Source of the DNA: Romanomermis culicivorax
Lineage: Eukaryota > Nematoda > Enoplea > Mermithida > Mermithidae
Length of the DNA: 64,000 bases
Reading direction: 5' to 3'
Assembly: GCA_963922205.1 (NCBI GenBank)
Contig: CAWUHX010000077.1
Location: 1,116,001 to 1,180,000 of the forward strand
Below are positions 10,283-21,188 of this stretch, piece after piece. Each line of letters begins with the position of its first letter. The first letter of the stretch is position 1. Both the position numbers and the translations under genes were made by a program. The notes beneath the pieces were generated by a model. It was not told where the DNA came from and made no database searches. It was given only the letters and a program-made list of their open reading frames with translations.

Positions 10283-11003
10283 AGGTAAAGTGGGGTAACT
10301 TTGGTCAAAATCGAGTCAATTCGACTTCTCCAACATATAACTTGTTAACATGGGGAATTCGTAAAAATGTTTCATGGAACTCATATGTCAAAAATGTCAG
10401 ACAAATCGATTAAACACATCATTTCATAAGTAGCATGCAGATTTAACCTACCATTGATCGTTGAAAAGAGCTCACTTTTTGACCAATGTTACCCACCATC
10501 GTGGTCAACTTTGGTCGCCATTATAATTTCTGTTCAAGTTACTTTTTCGACAAGTAAAATCGTTATATCTAACCACAGATAGAACGTAACAAAACAAATT
10601 TTGGATATGAGGTAACATAGCTATCGACCTTTATTGTCACAAAATTTCAGCTGAAAATGATAAATATCATCAACAGCAAAAAAGTTTTCGTAAATCTACT
10701 CCCAGCTGTCCCTATGGTGGGTAACTTTGGTCAATTGACCTAAAAAAGTGCCTGACGTGAAAAATATTGTGTTATTCAGATACAGCAAGTTAAGAGGTAC
10801 ATGAAAATATCAATATGAATGAAAAGAAAAATATCAATCGTTCAAAATTTATTAACGAAAAAAAATTAACGTGTCGACCAATGTTACCCACCAATGGGTG
10901 GGTAACATTGGTCGACACACAAAAATATGAGGTACACTAAAACAATGATAAATGTGCATTTTCATGATCAAAATACATGATATTAACCAAATTTAAAGGA
11001 AGA

Positions 11004-11441
11004 TTAATTGTTATGAGTAACACAAACTTGACAAATAAAATTACCAGTGGGATCAAAATTATCAGCTAAACAGTTACCACATATCCACCCATCACAGCAC
11101 GCCCAGTCTTTTTTGTACTTTTTCTTGTAAATTGTCCATTGAATACGGCAAATGGGACACACATTAGTGTTTCTAGCTTCTTTCGCTTCTTTCAATTCTT
11201 TCAGTTGAGCATTGACTTCTGGTTCCATCAAAGATTGACTAAGCGCATGACAAAGACGTTTTCTGGACTTTTTCGACTCGTTTTTTTCGCATGTACCATC
11301 TGAAGATACTTGATGACACTGGCCGCCATATGTCTCGATGGTGTAACCTTGTTGATGGCTGATGCCGACGATGTGGGCATTTCTGAAAATTTTAGATATC
11401 ATTCCTCTGTAAATTTCGAAAACAAAAGTACATACTTTCAA
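11004..11441 (-). pseudogene. pogo-like transposase C-terminal relic with zinc-binding cluster
   Basis: The 145-codon frame ends in CPICRIQW, then DWACCDGWICGNC and FICQVC. These are the spaced Cys pairs around a Trp seen in the PHD-like C-terminal module of pogo/Jerky-type transposases. A charged Lys/Glu-rich helix (residues about 70-90) precedes it. The catalytic DDE domain that should lie upstream on this strand is missing. It was probably the last exon of the transposase. The start Met is arbitrary. Confidence 0.6.
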
Positions 11442-11668
11442 ACGTTGAAGTTGATGACGGAAAAGACAACGCCGATAAATTTTGTTGTACTATTATCTGC
11501 AATAATTTAGTATTTAATCGCATATAAATGTTCAAAAGTGTCTACAAGGTACCGCTTGATAGTGGACTGAATAACAAAGAAGCCGATGTATTTTTGGACA
11601 TGTTCAGTTTCTCTAAAATCAGATTATCATTGAGTAATTTAGTGTGGTTTTAGAAAATATACTTACTG

Positions 11669-11836
11669 TCAGATTACTTTGTTTTGTAATGTTTCATGTG
11701 GAATATTGTAAACACGAGCTGCTGTTCGAATTTTTAACCCATTTCGAACGGCCTTGATGGCCTTTTCGAGATCTTCGGTTAAGTTATTAGCCAGGTATTT
11801 GCGTGCATCAGGCTTTCTTTTGTAATGCCTGACCAT
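11669..11836 (-). pseudogene. pogo-like transposase N-terminal helix-turn-helix relic
   Basis: From a Met at 11836 the minus strand reads MVRHYKRKPDARKYL, then LEKAIKAVRNGLKIRTAARV and YNIPHETLQNKV. This is a classic pipsqueak/CENP-B type DNA-binding helix-turn-helix, the N-terminus of pogo-class transposases. GTAATC and a better GTAAGT donor follow at once, so this was probably a first exon. Upstream in-frame residues are not part of the family domain. Confidence 0.7.
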
Positions 11837-12411
11837 ATTGTGACGTACGTAATCGATGAAAATTATATACAGGATAAAATAATTCGTATGAAAAAGAAGT
11901 AAGATCAAATTATTATAAGTAGAAAAATGTGTGGCACAAAAAATTTTAATTTGACCAAAGTTGCCCGCCAAAATATAATGTGACCAAAGTTACCCGCCCT
12001 GACCAAAGTTTCCCGCCCTGACCAAAGTTTCCCGCCAACTGGCCAAAGTTTCCCGCTTTTGGACCGATTTTTCTGCTCGAAAATGGGTAGTTATTTTTTC
12101 ATACAAAATAGAAAAGAGAAACTCTCTAAAGACACTTAATAGTCAGTGAAAGTTTTGAGTGCAGCGGATGAGTGAAACCCAAATTTTTTTCAATTTGAAA
12201 ATTTTCATTGAAAAAAATGGCAACTTTTTCGACCCACAAATTTCTCAATTTTATTTGGATTTCAATTTCCTTTCACAGTAACATGCACTGATCACTTAGA
12301 CATTAGTGTGCCAAATTGTATCTGCATATCTTACAGAGAAAAAATTCGGCGATGTTTGAAGCGAAATTGACCAAAGTTACCCCGTGGCCAAAGTTACCCC
12401 ACTTTACCTTA

Positions 12412-14017
12412 TTATTGTTTCTGGTGAGTCTGATATAACTGATGATAAAATGAAAAGTGAAATATTCAACCAATATTTTGGATCAGTATTTATCCTGGAC
12501 AATGAAAAAATCCCTGAATATTCTCAAAAGCAGTTTAATAAAGATTTATCAATCAAATTTGATTTCTTAAGATTCCTATTGACTCTAAAATATTTGAAGC
12601 CTACACTGTCTCTTGGTCCTGATGATCTGTGTGCCTTTTTCCTGAAAAAATTATAATCTAGTTTTGGCAGAACCTTTGAGAACAATTTTTGAAATTTCAT
12701 TTAGAACTGGACAATTACCAGATATTTGGAAAACATCAAATGTGGTACCTATTTTCAAAAAAAGGACCCAGCAAAGGTAGAAAATTATAGACCAGTTTCT
12801 TTATGTTGTGTGTCATGTAAGGTTATGGAAAGTATTATAAATGTAGACATGATGGCTTATTTTGAGTCAAATAATTTTCTGAATGATAGACAGTTTGGAT
12901 TTAGAAAGAAAAAATCATGTGTCCTTCAGCTTTTAAGTTATAAAACATTATGGGCTAAAAATTTGGATAAAAAAGTAGGAATTGATTCAATTTATATCGA
13001 TTTTCAGAAAGCATTTGATACTGTTTCTCATGAAAAACTGTTTGGAAAATTAGCTTCCTATGGCATATCTGGTTTTTTATTGAGATGGTTACATGGTTTT
13101 TTATTTAATAGGACTCAACAGGTAAAAATTGGCAATTGCTTCTCTAATCCAATTAAGGTTACTAGTGGGGTTCCTCAGGGTAGTGTATTGGGACCAACAT
13201 TGTTCCTAATTTTCATAAATGATATATTTGATGGTACTAGAAGTGAAATTTATCTTTTTGCTGATGATGTGAAAATATTCAATGCTACAAAAAATGCTGA
13301 AGTACTACAAGGCGATCTTGTCAAACTTTATGAATGGTCATTGAAATGGCAATTATCTATTTCTCTGGAAAAATGTTCTGTTTTGCATCTTGGGAGTAAT
13401 AACCCCAAAGTTGAGTATTATATAAACGATTTTCTGATTCCTACTGTTTCAGAGATGAAGGATCTTGGTGTTATGTTTAATGAAAAATTGTCAGCAACTG
13501 CCCATTGTAATTATGTGGTTAAAAAAGCATCTAGGGTAGCAAATTTGATTTTAAAATGTTTATACTCTAACTTCAATGAATTAAAAATCAGGGATTTTAA
13601 ATCCTATGTTCCCCCTATCCTGGAATATGGTTCACCACTCTGGAATCCTTGTCTGGTTGGGGTTACTAAATTGGTAGAAAAAGTTCAACGAATGTTTACA
13701 AAAAGACTTTTGGATATAAAGATTTAAGCTATAAGGAGCGCCTCAACAAATCTGGCCTTGATGACCTTGCATTTAGACGTACGTGTATCGACCTATCTTA
13801 CATGTTCTTAATTTTGAAATTTAAAGTTATTCCACCCGACTTATTTTTCACTTTGAGTCCATTCAATTATCGCGCGTCTAACTTATTTAAATTGTATAAA
13901 TCGAAATATAACTCTAACGCTTTAAAACAGGATTTTAGCTCGCGAAATATTGATGTTTGGAATTCCCTACCCAATGATATCATTCATTCGAACAATATGC
14001 CCTGTTTTCGGTCTTAA
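12412..14017 (+). pseudogene. CR1-like LINE reverse transcriptase (broken)
   Basis: The longest clean stretch is 12726-13727. RT motifs in order are FRKKKSC, DFQKAFDTVSH, SGVPQGSVLGP, the catalytic YLFADDVKIF and SLEKCSVLHLG with KDLGVMF. After a frame change near 13712 the C-terminal domain continues to 14017 (YKERLNKSGL, then DVWNSLPNDII), matching the CR1/Rex-like RT tail. Upstream, 12412-12655 carries the fingers region with GPDDLCAFFLKKL, ended by a stop. A second frame change near 12760 joins to the main RT frame. Catalytic Asp pair intact, but the gene as a whole is inactive. Confidence 0.85.
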
Positions 14018-14145
14018 TTGAGTCGTTTTTTAAAGCTCAATTCGCACGTGCTTTTGTCACGTCCATGAGCTTTTCTGTATTAGTCGCATTTATTCTTGTA
14101 TTTATTCGCATTTAATAAATTTCTTTCTTTCTCTCTTTCTTCTTT

Positions 14146-14530
14146 CTTAGGGTACAGCAGCTGCGCCCCAAGGGCGCATCGCTGTTGAGGCTCTCCCAAA
14201 TGAAGTTGTTAGTTGAAATAGTATCAAGGGTCTTAAAGGAATATAGTGTTTATACTTTATGGTGAAATTGTGTAGCGGTAAACGAATTAAGTCCATATGC
14301 TGATCATACCTGTATGACCTCCGACCAGTTGGGGGGGGGGAGAGAAAAAAGTCGAAATTTTTCCCAAGGCCAAAAAACATACTCTTTTTGCAGGGGGGGA
14401 GGGGTTAAGTGATGTTGGGTACATGGTTGGTTGTGGGTTGGAGGGAGGGTCCCCCAACCGCCCCTCAAGTATAGGTATGAGGCTGATGGATCAGGTTCGA
14501 TGCTTGAAGTAGGTAGGATTTTTCTGTAGT
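14146..14530 (+). repeat. Right part of repeat Q with hairpin and tRNA-like boxes
   Basis: It continues the interrupted Q copy: TTAGGGTACAGCAGCTGCGC, an inverted repeat of GCTGCGCCC with GGGCGCA, then a region matching 17300-17470. TGTAGCGGTAAACG and GGTTCGATGC resemble RNA polymerase III A and B boxes. The stretch 14305-14479 is a hAT MITE inserted between these boxes. Confidence 0.75.
14305..14479 (-). mobile_element. hAT-type MITE, second copy (175 bp), nested in repeat Q
   Basis: This is the reverse complement of the 9741-9986 element and slightly deleted inside. The ends CATACCTGTATGACCTCCG and (complement) CATACCTATACTTGAGG are inverted repeats. Flanks ATGCTGAT (14297-14304) and AGGCTGAT (14480-14487) are an 8-bp duplication with one mismatch. 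The uninterrupted Q copy near 17416 shows the empty site. Confidence 0.85.
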
Positions 14531-14734
14531 GACAAGGACTATGTGAGATGTGTGCAGATTTTATGCAAATGAGTTCCTGAATGCCATGAGCGCTTGGATT
14601 TTCGAACTAATCTGAATAGCTGGCATCTTGAGGAATCCAAAAATGCCAGCTTGGACCATAATTTGGAAGGGAACCGACTTGTAAAAAAATTCCGCGAATT
14701 CTCGCGGCATCATCCGATTTCTTTTCGAATCGTA

Positions 14735-15000
14735 TAAACTGCTTTTTCGATCAGTTTTTCTTATGGCCCTGACGTGCTTAGATAAAATAGAGTTGGTACG
14801 CTTTTTATTCAAATTAGTGCGGCGAAAGTATCTTTAGTTATGGTTTTATCAAACTTTTAGCATATTAAAACTTTTTAAAGGTTTTCAGTATATTTTTAGG
14901 AAAAATTTGTTGTACCATTGGCACAAATTTTTTTGGCCCTTTGTGCCAATTGGCACAAATGTCCGTGCACAAAAAAAAAACGCTGGTGTATAACTACATA
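14735..15000 (+). repeat. Dispersed repeat D, copy 1
   Basis: The region CGAATCGTATAAAC to TGCACAAAAAAAA aligns over its whole length with 19690-20115, including AAATTAGTGCGG, AAAGTATCTTTAGTT and ACTTTTTAAAGGTTTTCA. It ends in the GGCACAAA palindrome also seen at 9540. Non-coding, class unknown. Confidence 0.65.
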
Positions 15001-15407
15001 AGGTCGGAGGGCGGTTTGTTAATAATAGTTATTTTTGATTTTTTCATTCAAGTTTTATATTTTTGCTGCTTATAAATTGTTGAACAGCAGTTGAAAAAAC
15101 TTGATTAAAACGTTAATAATAATTAACGATCGGTATTAAAAAAGATCGGTAGTCGGCAGTTTCAGTAGAATGTGCTGAAAAATGAATTTTCCGACATTTT
15201 AAAGGCCTCGAAATCAAAATTTTTCGGCGCTAGGCACCGAACAAGTTACTCTAGCCAGACTTTTGATTTGTCATCTCACCCAAAACTCAAGAAATTTAAT
15301 TTAAAAGTCAGGAACTGACACGAAGTGAATGAAATACAAGGAAAGTAACTTTTGATCATTTTTCTGATGAAATTAAGCAAATTCATCAATTTTAGAGTGA
15401 GCGCAGT

Positions 15408-15590
15408 TTTTACAGATGACGGTGGCCACGCCGAAATTGGCGGTGGCCGCGCCGAAACATTTGGAAGAGCCTCAACAGCGCTGCGCCCGGCGCCCTTCGG
15501 GCGCAGCTGCTGTACCCTAAGCCTAAGCCTAAGGAAAATGTTAAAGGTAGGGTAAATTCGGCGGCCACCGCCATCCGTAATTTACCCAAA
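15408..15590. mobile_element. Possible MITE with GGCGGTGGCCGC inverted ends around a minus-strand Q core
   Basis: GATGACGGTGGCCACGCCG and GGCGGTGGCCGCGCCG at the left are inverted relative to CGGCGGCCACCGCCATCC at 15557-15576. Between them, 15455-15545 on the minus strand is the Q core: hexamer array TTAGGCTTAGGCTTAGGG, GCAGCTGCGCCC hairpin and the TGTTGAGGCTCTTCCAAAT segment. Whether the Q core belongs to this element or was inserted in it is unclear. Confidence 0.45.
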
Positions 15591-16415
15591 AATCCTGATG
15601 ATTGGTTCGAATAATGACTGATCTTATTTGTGAGCCTTATTTTTCTATGTGTGATAAGAATGTTTCGAAAATAATTGATCTGCTTTGCGGGCTTTTTCTG
15701 TGATTTTGAAGAGTGTTTTTGACTAATTTTTTTGCAAAAAACTTTGTTTTTACTACCACATTTATTTACAAACTTTTTAGTTTTGACTTGTTGAAATTCC
15801 TATTGGCCTGTAAAATTTTGACCTTAGGAGCCAAATGGCCTGTCGAGAAAAAAGACTTACAATACCTACACATAGTGTGTGCAACGAAAATTGTGTCCCA
15901 ATTGTGTATGTCAAAAACCTGGGAAATTATTGATGGATACCTGGGAAACCTGGGAAATTCAGGGGATTTTTTTTGGCCAGTAGTGTAGGAACCCTGTATA
16001 TGTACAGACAGGGTTTTTTTTTGCACAGGCCAGGTTGCTATGTGCAACTTAGGGAAAAATTTTGGTTGCACAGATAAATTTTAGTTATTCACTCTAAAAT
16101 CGATCTTCGTCAAGAAACAATACAGGATCAAACATTTAACCATAATATGATGATAATTAGAACCTATAAGCACTAAATAGAATGATCTTTTCTAACCGCG
16201 CACTAGAATAATATAGAAAATTATAAATGAATTGAAACCCGGCGCGAAGCGCAGGAAAATTTTCATTTTTTTCCATTTTAGAACGCATAAAAATGCATCT
16301 CTGGATAGAAAATCCTATCACAAAAGAGCAGTCAGGCTCAAGTTGCACTGTGCAACTTGACAGAAAAAATTTGGTTGCACAGCCACAGGTGTCCGACTTA
16401 TATTTCACATATAAA
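15591..16415. other. Non-coding region with GTGCAACCAAATTTTT repeats
   Basis: No gene is recognisable. Two similar stretches containing TGTGCAACTT and TTTGGTTGCACAG occur at about 16037-16075 and 16345-16385, flanking a CGGCGCGAAGCGC word. The inverse occurs at about 20180-20235. Confidence 0.4.
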
Positions 16416-16545
16416 AGTCGGACTCGGACCCGGACTTGTAATTTTTGACAGGTCGGACTAGGACTTTAAATTCTTGGCAGGTCGGACTCGGACTCGGACT
16501 TGAAAAATGCTCGGATACCCGAGGTCTCGGACTCGGAAACCCGTC
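16416..16545 (+). repeat. TCGGAC hexamer-rich microsatellite
   Basis: Imperfect repeats of GGACTC/TCGGAC words such as TCGGACTCGGACTCGGACTT are spread over about 130 bp with spacers. Simple-sequence repeat, non-coding. Confidence 0.75.
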
Positions 16546-17209
16546 CTATCTCTACCAAAGTGGTATTAAGGGGAGGGCGGCCGCCCTTCCTTTTTTCATG
16601 GATGTGACTGAAAAAATTCACGTATCGCCTATACGTGTTTAGGTAATCGGAGTGAAAATTGAAATTTTCAAAAATTATGCTTCGTCTTGAATATTCCAAA
16701 TCTTACATTGCTATAACCGGAATAAAACCACGTTTTTTAAGATTTGAAATTCCCAAAGTTTAAAATTTGTTCTTTCTATGAAACGTTGTATTACCGAATT
16801 TTTCAGACCCCGCAAAAAGCGGGATCAATGACGGTGTTTTATTTGATAAACTGACGGTGTTCTATTTGATAAATTCTGCTTTTCGCCCTGCCCTCCTTTT
16901 CCATCATCCGCCCTGCCCTCCCTCCAGAAAAATCCTGCTACTGCCACTGAAAATCACTATTTTCTATCAGGCGCGGCCGTTAGCATATCTACTTCCACTT
17001 ACTAATAAATGCCCAACAGTTTCTTTCAATAAAGTTAGCTCGTCTCATTGTCTAATCGTTAACAGTCAGTATTTGGGTAAAATTCATTTCAGGCGCAGAC
17101 TTTTATAGGATTTTCAGACCATGTTGGAAATATTACTCTTTATTGTCGAAATTCAACGAATTTAGAACTCTGATTTGAGTTAAGTATTTTAATAATTTCG
17201 ATTTTCATT

Positions 17210-17470
17210 GATTTCTGTGACTAGTGAATAGACATTTATTTTTCCTTTAAAATATTCCTTAGGCTTAGGCTTAGGGTACAGCAGCTGCGCCCCAAGGGCG
17301 CAGCACTGTTGAGGCTCTTCCAAATAAAGTTCTTAGTTTAAATAGCATCAAGGGTCTTAAAGGAATATAGTGTCGATACTTTTTGGGGAAATTGTGTAGT
17401 GGTACACGCATTAAGTCCATAGGCTGGTGGACCAGGTTCGATCATTGATGTAGGTAGAATTTTTCTGTAG
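17210..17470 (+). repeat. Repeat Q, uninterrupted copy (TTAGGC array, hairpin, tRNA-like boxes)
   Basis: Order of parts: GATTTCTGTGACTAGTG arm, TTAGGCTTAGGCTTAGGG array (17259-17276), a perfect stem GCTGCGCCC/GGGCGCAGC with a CAA loop (about 17285-17305) and a spacer. A tRNA-like stretch follows, with TGTAGTGGTACACG and GGTTCGATC separated by a tRNA-like distance (38 nt from TAGTGGTA to GGTTCGA). This suggests a SINE-like or composite element with a polymerase III promoter. The other copies are 10032-10094 plus 14146-14530, and the minus-strand core at 15455-15545. Confidence 0.7.
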
Positions 17471-18479
17471 GGGCAATTCCGCGCTTTGATAATGTGCTGG
17501 TTGGCTTTCTCAAGTGTCAAACTACTTGAGGAAGCCCAATTTGAGCAAATTTGAGAGTTTCAGTTGAAATATACCCGTTCCCAGTATTTTTTTGAAAACA
17601 TATTTTTCATTAATTCTCTCAATTTTTTCTCTCGATGATTGGAATTTTGCTAACGTTTGCAACATGGACTTTTGCGTTTATTGAAGATCGAAATTGGAGA
17701 CATCATTCTAGATTGTGATTTTAAAACTTCTGTACATGAATATCTGTTGGAGAGATTTATTTTCCAGCGTTTTAGAATAAACTAGAAAATTTTTAATTTT
17801 GTTAGGAACTTTCTAGTTTGATTAGTTTGATTTTAATTTATTTCTTAACGTTGTATAGGTTCATTTTAGACCGTTTTAGAGAGTGAAAATCTAAAAACAG
17901 CTCTCCGCGTCGGAGTAAGAGATTATTGGATAATTCTAATCGGAACCACAAAAACGTTAATAGCGAATAAATTCATGAGAACTCTATCGTTAACATGCTT
18001 TCTCTGCTCCTGCAGAACACCAATACCAGCTTATTTTAACTAACCTAACCAGAATTTTCTCGATTTTTTTCAATATTTTTTGAGGTTTCTGACTCCAAAA
18101 ACTTCAAAACGCTTGGGTATGATCCTAAAATTCACAAAAAAGCATTCGTAGCCACATTATGAACGTTTTTAAAAATGTGGAAAATTTTTGGAAAATGGAG
18201 AAAAAAATTTTGGATCCGGTTCTCATGTGGAAAAAATCTTCGATGAAAAAAGTGCTTTGAACGAGCGAATCACCTTCGAGGCTTCGAATAGTATATTTTT
18301 ATCACCGCAGCTAGCTTAGGCCAATGAATGAATAGCAGTTTTGAACTTCCTCTGTTCATTCACTGGGAACCGAAATTTTTATTTTTGGTGTTTGACTTAA
18401 ACAGATTTTTGGCACAATTTTTCGACCAAAGATTTATGCAACTTTCGACTAGTTTTCTTCAGGAGAAAGCAATTGTAGA
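17471..18479. other. AT-rich region without recognised gene
   Basis: I see no coding frame with recognisable content and no clear repeat. Short low-complexity A/T tracts only. Confidence 0.4.
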
Positions 18480-18870
18480 TATCCTTAAGTTGAATGAACG
18501 AATGAATGAAAATATTTATTGCTGTTACAGAAAACAAAATAAAAAGAGAAATGCCAAATGAAAATAATAAGTTTTGTAAATTCTACTCGCTAAAGATGTA
18601 TAAATATTTTAAGAAACGGATAAATCATGCAGCAATAGGGTGCAAAGGTTATTTGAAGAGTAACAACTTACATGCACCCCCCAATTCGTTATCAAAGTTC
18701 AGAAGTTTAATTAAAGATATCGGATGATAAAGAGTTCCAGACGTTAGTATAACGGTTAAAAAGTCAAACTGACAAGCAGTGGGATGAACTGACTTTATCG
18801 TCAATCTTAGATCATGACTACGACACGTATTGTTGTTGTTTATGCAGAAAAAAGTCATCAGGATTTAAAC
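18480..18870 (-). repeat. Possible LINE 3' tail
   Basis: On the minus strand the region ends with CAATAAATATTTTCATTCAT followed by CATTCAT-type tetranucleotide repeats, a common ending of CR1/L2-group LINEs. Upstream minus-strand frames are fragmented. Only the tail pattern supports the call. Confidence 0.3.
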
Positions 18871-18979
18871 ATATTTTTTGTTATGTTTTACATGGTACAG
18901 AGGGCATATTCTAATCTACGAATATCAAGCTTATGTAGACTTAGACTTTGAAGTCTATCTTCGTAGGACAAGCCAGATT

Positions 18980-19290
18980 TATAACCAAAAATCTTTCTGG
19001 TAACCATATGACTAGCCATTGGGCGACCGCTCCTCCATGGTTTTTCCAATCTAATGGCCAGCAATATGGTAGCCGTAGGGACCCCCCATACTTTTTGTCG
19101 GAAAAATACAGAAGAATGTCAATTTTTGAACAAAAATGGTAAAAAATGTGAATTTCCTGTGCGCTTCGCGTCATGTATACATTTTTCCGGTCTTTTTAGA
19201 AAAAAATTACTATTTTTTGAACTATTTTTCGGACTTTTTTCGTGAAAAAATCGATTTTTTTCCGTCAGAGACCCCTCCCCCCTAAATTTT
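18980..19290 (+). repeat. Dispersed repeat R, copy 1
   Basis: CATATGACTAGCCATT, ATATGGTAGCCGTAGGGAC, CATACTTTTTGTCGGAAAAA and CGCTTCGCGTCAT occur in the same order as in 42985-43250 (intron 6 of the SLC46 gene). Non-coding. Confidence 0.6.
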
Positions 19291-19371
19291 GGGAATTACT
19301 GACCTCCGGCCCCGGCCCCAAAAAAGTCGTCCGACTTCCCCCAGACTTCGGGGCTCCGTTACATGTATGAT

Positions 19372-19640
19372 TGACACGATGGGTTTTTTGCATCCAAATA
19401 CAAGACATAACTTTTTGTAGTAGATATAGCTAATTGCCAAGCGGTAGACCAATTTGAAAGTATCAAGGTCTTGTTGAAGAATTATAAAATTTGTAGATAC
19501 ATTGAAAATTTTTAGACCATCTGCAAAAAGAAAAATTTCTTTTTTGATATTTTTAAAAATGTCGTTTATGTATAAGAGAAACAAATTGGACTTAGTACAC
19601 TACCTTGGGGCACATCACTAGACACTTTATCTCATAAATT
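19372..19640 (-). pseudogene. LINE reverse transcriptase relic (CR1-like)
   Basis: On the minus strand, DVPQGSVLSPICF is followed after a frame change by LLYINDIFKNIKKEIFLFAD and GLKIF. These are RT motifs B and C of a CR1-like LINE, aligned with SGVPQGSVLGP and YLFADDVKIF in the LINE at 12412-14017. The catalytic FADD is FADG here and several frames are shifted, so this is an old fragment. Confidence 0.75.
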
Positions 19641-19689
19641 TCCTGATAAATTCTATAAAAATGTCTGAATTCTCGCACAATTCGATTTT

Positions 19690-20115
19690 TTTCGAATCGT
19701 ATAAACCGGTTTCTCGATCAGTTTTTTTATCTCACTGACATGGTGGTTAGATAAAATATTGTAGGCACAATTTTTATGCAAATTAGTGCGGTAAAAGTAT
19801 CTTTAGTTTAAATTTTATCAAACTTTTGGCATGCAACTTTTTAAAGGTTTTCACCATAGTCAGTGGCAGATCCAAAAAAATTTTCGGAGGGGGGAGCGAT
19901 GCTCAAAATTAAGAATTTTTCCAAAAAAAAATTCAAAAATTTTTCAAATTTGCCTATAGGTATACAGAAAAAAAAATCGTTTCAAAAGTTTCGGGGCCCT
20001 CCCTAAATCCGCACTTACCATACTGATATGTTTTTGTGGTGAAAGCTTTTTCGTGCAATTGGAGCAAATCTTTTTGGCTCTTTGTGCTAATGGGCACAAA
20101 TGTTCATGCACAAAA
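19690..20115 (+). repeat. Dispersed repeat D, copy 2, with an internal insertion
   Basis: It aligns with 14735-15000 before about 19858 and after about 20036. The intervening about 175 bp begins CAGTGGCAGATCC and ends CCGCACTTACCATACTG, possibly a decayed hAT-type MITE. The TTTGTGCTAATGGGCACAAA end matches the other copies. Confidence 0.55.
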
Positions 20116-21188
20116 AAAACATTCACGGTCACCCCTGGGCACTGGGCAAGCTTTTTTTGCACACTGCAGCCAAATTTCGGACTGTGCAACCAAATTTTTC
20201 CTCCATACTTGTACAGTGCAACTGTACAACTATGCAGGAAAAATTTGCCCTTACGATTAGGTTATAGGATTCCCTGTCCGAAGATGCATTTTCAGACGTT
20301 TTATATTGAAAATAGCGAAATTTTTCGGCGCTTCGCGTCGGATTTCAAATGATCTAATTTATTTTTGTTAATTCTAAGACACCGTTTGAAAATGTCCAGC
20401 TGGTTTATGCTCATAGCATTTAAACATCAACATTGTTCCGAGAAATGTTTATTCATGTACTTTGTTGACGTATCCGTCAAAAAATAAAGATCTGTATGGG
20501 TAGTACTCATGGCGGACACGGACACTATTTTCTATATACCTTTATTTTCAAATTATACTCATTACGAGTGCGTACGGAGGAAAATTTTAGTTCAGTTTGG
20601 GTTACTATCGTTTCATGAAGAGTAAACTGTTTGAAATTTCCTCATAAATTTACTGATGGAATTCGGCACCAATCATACTTAAAAAATATCTTGATTTTGG
20701 TCCCTACTGTTTTTGAAATTCCAGGGGACGTTTTTTTAAATTTGCAGATACCATGTTGATTTTAGTGCCCGGGCTTGTATACTTATGTTGCTCCTTCCAG
20801 GTTAACCTATGTACGTCTTTGGTACATTGCACTTTGCAATAGGATACTAAATTTTTTTCCTATAATCATGGCCGTACATCTACTTGTATGATCTGGACCC
20901 TGTGATAACATTGGTTTGAGATTTTTGAGCATTGAAAAGACTGTGACGAAGTCGAAACTACACGAAAACTCAAGTTCGAATTATTTGATATCAGAATAGT
21001 GGTCTTACGCTGTCAGATAGAATTCATTGTAATTATTGTAAGGTTTCAAATTGCGATGAGGAACTCTGGTGCTTGTTTAAGAAAATAACCGAATTCTGAA
21101 ATCTTCTCGCGTTATGGAGAAATGCATGAAATTTTGTGTATTGAAGTTTGACTAAACATTCAAATTTTAATGAGGTTAATCTTTAGGC
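20116..21188. other. Upstream region of the PIG-O-like gene
   Basis: It begins with the dispersed repeat ending TTTTTCGGCGCTTCGCGTCGG at 20320-20340. No gene is recognisable from 20350 to 21188. I could not point to a TATA box. The last bases, AATCTTTAGGCATG, look like a 3' splice acceptor directly before the PIG-O start. Confidence 0.45.
21185..21186 (+). promoter_or_regulatory. Candidate trans-splice acceptor of the PIG-O-like gene
   Basis: TTAATCTTTAG ends 2 nt before the first ATG, with no upstream exon visible. A U-rich AG this close to the start codon is what spliced-leader addition would need. Confidence 0.4.

Larger units (their letters stand above)
10283..12409 (-). mobile_element. 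pogo-like DNA transposon, internally deleted (2,127 bp), TA target duplication
   Basis: The ends are perfect inverted repeats of at least 22 bp beginning AGGTAAAGTGGGGTAACTTT. They are flanked by TA on both sides (10281-10282 and 12410-12411), as for Tc1/mariner/pogo elements. Removing the element restores the LINE reading frame. Minus-strand relics of a transposase remain: an N-terminal pipsqueak-type helix-turn-helix and a C-terminal zinc-binding segment. The DDE core expected between them is absent, so this is an internal-deletion derivative. Many copies of a GGTAACTTTGGTCA-like word lie in both subterminal regions. Confidence 0.85.
10095..14145 (+). mobile_element. 5'-truncated CR1-like LINE inserted in repeat Q, itself split by a DNA transposon
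   Basis: The LINE body is 10095-10282 plus 12410-14145. It encodes the part of ORF2 from just before the reverse transcriptase to the C-terminus. It ends with TTTAATAAATTTC and a TTTCTTTCTCTC microsatellite tail, as in CR1/Jockey-group elements. Its endonuclease and 5' end are missing (5' truncation). When the transposon at 10283-12409 and one TA are removed, the reading frame across 10282/12412 closes exactly. The reading frame is broken at about 12655-12770 and again near 13712, so the LINE is dead. Confidence 0.85.

Noticed and set aside
14488-14500. A true tRNA gene at the GGTTCGAT box
   Set aside because: Only A- and B-box-like words are present; the acceptor and anticodon stems do not pair, so it is at most a tRNA-derived repeat.
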